Shown here: positions 63,451-64,000 of the stretch, piece by piece
Numbering within the stretch: the first letter of the stretch is position 1
How the letters are laid out: every line of letters begins with the position of its first letter
Assembly (NCBI GenBank): GCA_029262575.1
Contig: JAJCZC010000022.1
Coordinates: 1 to 64,000, forward strand
Length of the DNA: 64,000 nt
Direction of reading: 5' to 3'
Source of the DNA: Candidatus Babelota bacterium
GTDB lineage: Bacteria > Babelota > Babeliae > Babelales > Vermiphilaceae
The notes under the pieces: model-generated
Databases searched by the model: none
What the model was told of the DNA's origin: nothing
The model's input: only the letters and a program-made list of their open reading frames with translations
Program-made: the position numbers and the translations under genes

Positions 63451-64000
63451 CAAAATATATAAAGAAAACATCTGGCCTGAAAGAACCTTTTGAAGAACAA
63501 AAAATCATATACTCATTGCAACAAGTTGGCGCAAGCACTGAAATGATTCAATATATTTTAGACGAAATTCAGCTACAATACCCTAACATCAAAAACACGC
63601 AGCAAATTTTTAATATTGCGCTCGAAAAACTAAAAGAGTTTAATGTGGGTGTGGCATCACGCTACAACCTCAAAAAGGCATTACTCGCATTCGGTCCAGC
63701 TGGTTACCCATTTGAACAATTCATTGGTGCATTATTTCAAGTGCAAGGATATAACGTTTCCACCAACGTTCATGCTCAAGGATTTTGCGTTCAACATGAA
63801 CTGGACGTTGTAGCAATTAAAAACAATATTCACAATATGATTGAATGTAAATTTCATAATCGTCAACGATATAAATCCGATCTTAAAGTTAGTCTTTATG
63901 TGCAAGCACGCTTTGAGGACATGCAAAAAGCATGGAGTCAAAATCAAAAAGATAAACACAAAGGACACAAGGCATGGATAATCACAAACACCAACTTCAC
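63447..64000 (+). CDS. ATP-cone plus PD-(D/E)XK nuclease-like protein, partial
   Basis: The gene overlaps the previous stop codon (ATGA at 63447) and runs off the right edge; 184 codons are visible. Residues ~5-80 look like an ATP-cone (KTSGLKEPFEEQKIIYSLQQVGAS), a regulatory nucleotide-binding domain best known from ribonucleotide reductases. Residues ~84-140 show a restriction-endonuclease-like core: ELDVVAIK with D120, then MIECKF with E133 and K135. This is the Mrr-like order. It is predicted to cut DNA under nucleotide control; the missing end may change the picture. Confidence 0.75.
   Translation, partial: MTKYIKKTSGLKEPFEEQKIIYSLQQVGASTEMIQYILDEIQLQYPNIKNTQQIFNIALEKLKEFNVGVASRYNLKKALLAFGPAGYPFEQFIGALFQVQGYNVSTNVHAQGFCVQHELDVVAIKNNIHNMIECKFHNRQRYKSDLKVSLYVQARFEDMQKAWSQNQKDKHKGHKAWIITNTNF

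Overview
This is an AT-rich, gene-dense bacterial chromosome segment. It carries housekeeping genes (ileS, murD, ftsW, thyX, pepA, dnaA, glycyl-tRNA synthetase, rplU, dcd, mutS, dtd, pgsA, tlyA, psd, pgk, rpiB, a class II ribonucleotide reductase and a KtrAB-type potassium uptake pair). Between them lies an unusually large number of proteins with N-terminal signal peptides and no recognisable function. Secreted AAA+ proteins, a secreted kinase-like protein, a possible ankyrin-like protein, a giant secreted protein with a toxin-like end, and decaying repeats suggest a host-associated, reduced-genome bacterium. The style recalls Candidatus Dependentiae (TM6/Babeliae). That placement is inference from gene content only; no rRNA is present.

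Layout. 1-2061: a heptad-repeat secreted protein running off the left edge, plus a 5'-truncated relative. 2.1-10.5 kb: ileS, murD, a small membrane protein, ftsW, thyX, pepA. 10.6-13.4 kb: small secreted proteins, including a thioredoxin-fold protein without CxxC and an alpha/beta hydrolase. 13.4-21.7 kb: a minus-strand island with three related secreted AAA+ ATPases (one intact; one with broken Walker motifs; one with an in-frame stop), small membrane proteins, and a 1189-residue secreted protein. That protein ends in a colicin-E3/Ntox-like domain and overlaps a 96-residue acidic partner gene, a toxin/immunity arrangement. 22-26.5 kb: a membrane-anchored thioredoxin reductase-thioredoxin fusion and a secreted FtsH-like protein whose protease motif reads HMAGH.

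26.5-33 kb: rpiB, a LolC/E-type permease, a pgk with an export-like leader, a secreted kinase-like protein, dnaA. 33-38 kb: a coiled-coil secreted protein, three cell-wall hydrolases (an amidase frameshifted at an A9 run, a C39-like peptidase, an NlpC/P60 peptidase), and psd. 38-43 kb: secreted unknowns, an FAD oxidoreductase and a transposase relic. 43-46.6 kb: Nudix genes around the ribonucleotide reductase, then two tRNA-Arg genes and a 33-nt tRNA 3'-end duplicate. 46.6-54 kb: tlyA, an HtrA-like protease, and an operon of glycyl-tRNA synthetase, a DedA-like protein, ktrB and ktrA. 54-64 kb: rplU, dcd, mutS, more secreted unknowns, dtd, a tandem-repeat gene cut short by a stop, pgsA, and a partial ATP-cone nuclease.

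Themes. Many genes are separated by hairpin terminators that work in both directions. Dispersed imperfect palindromes sit in intergenic gaps and in two cases supply the Shine-Dalgarno sequence of the next gene. Several N-termini were moved inward because an AGGA-type ribosome site and a signal peptide begin there. All functions come from reading motifs; no database search was possible.
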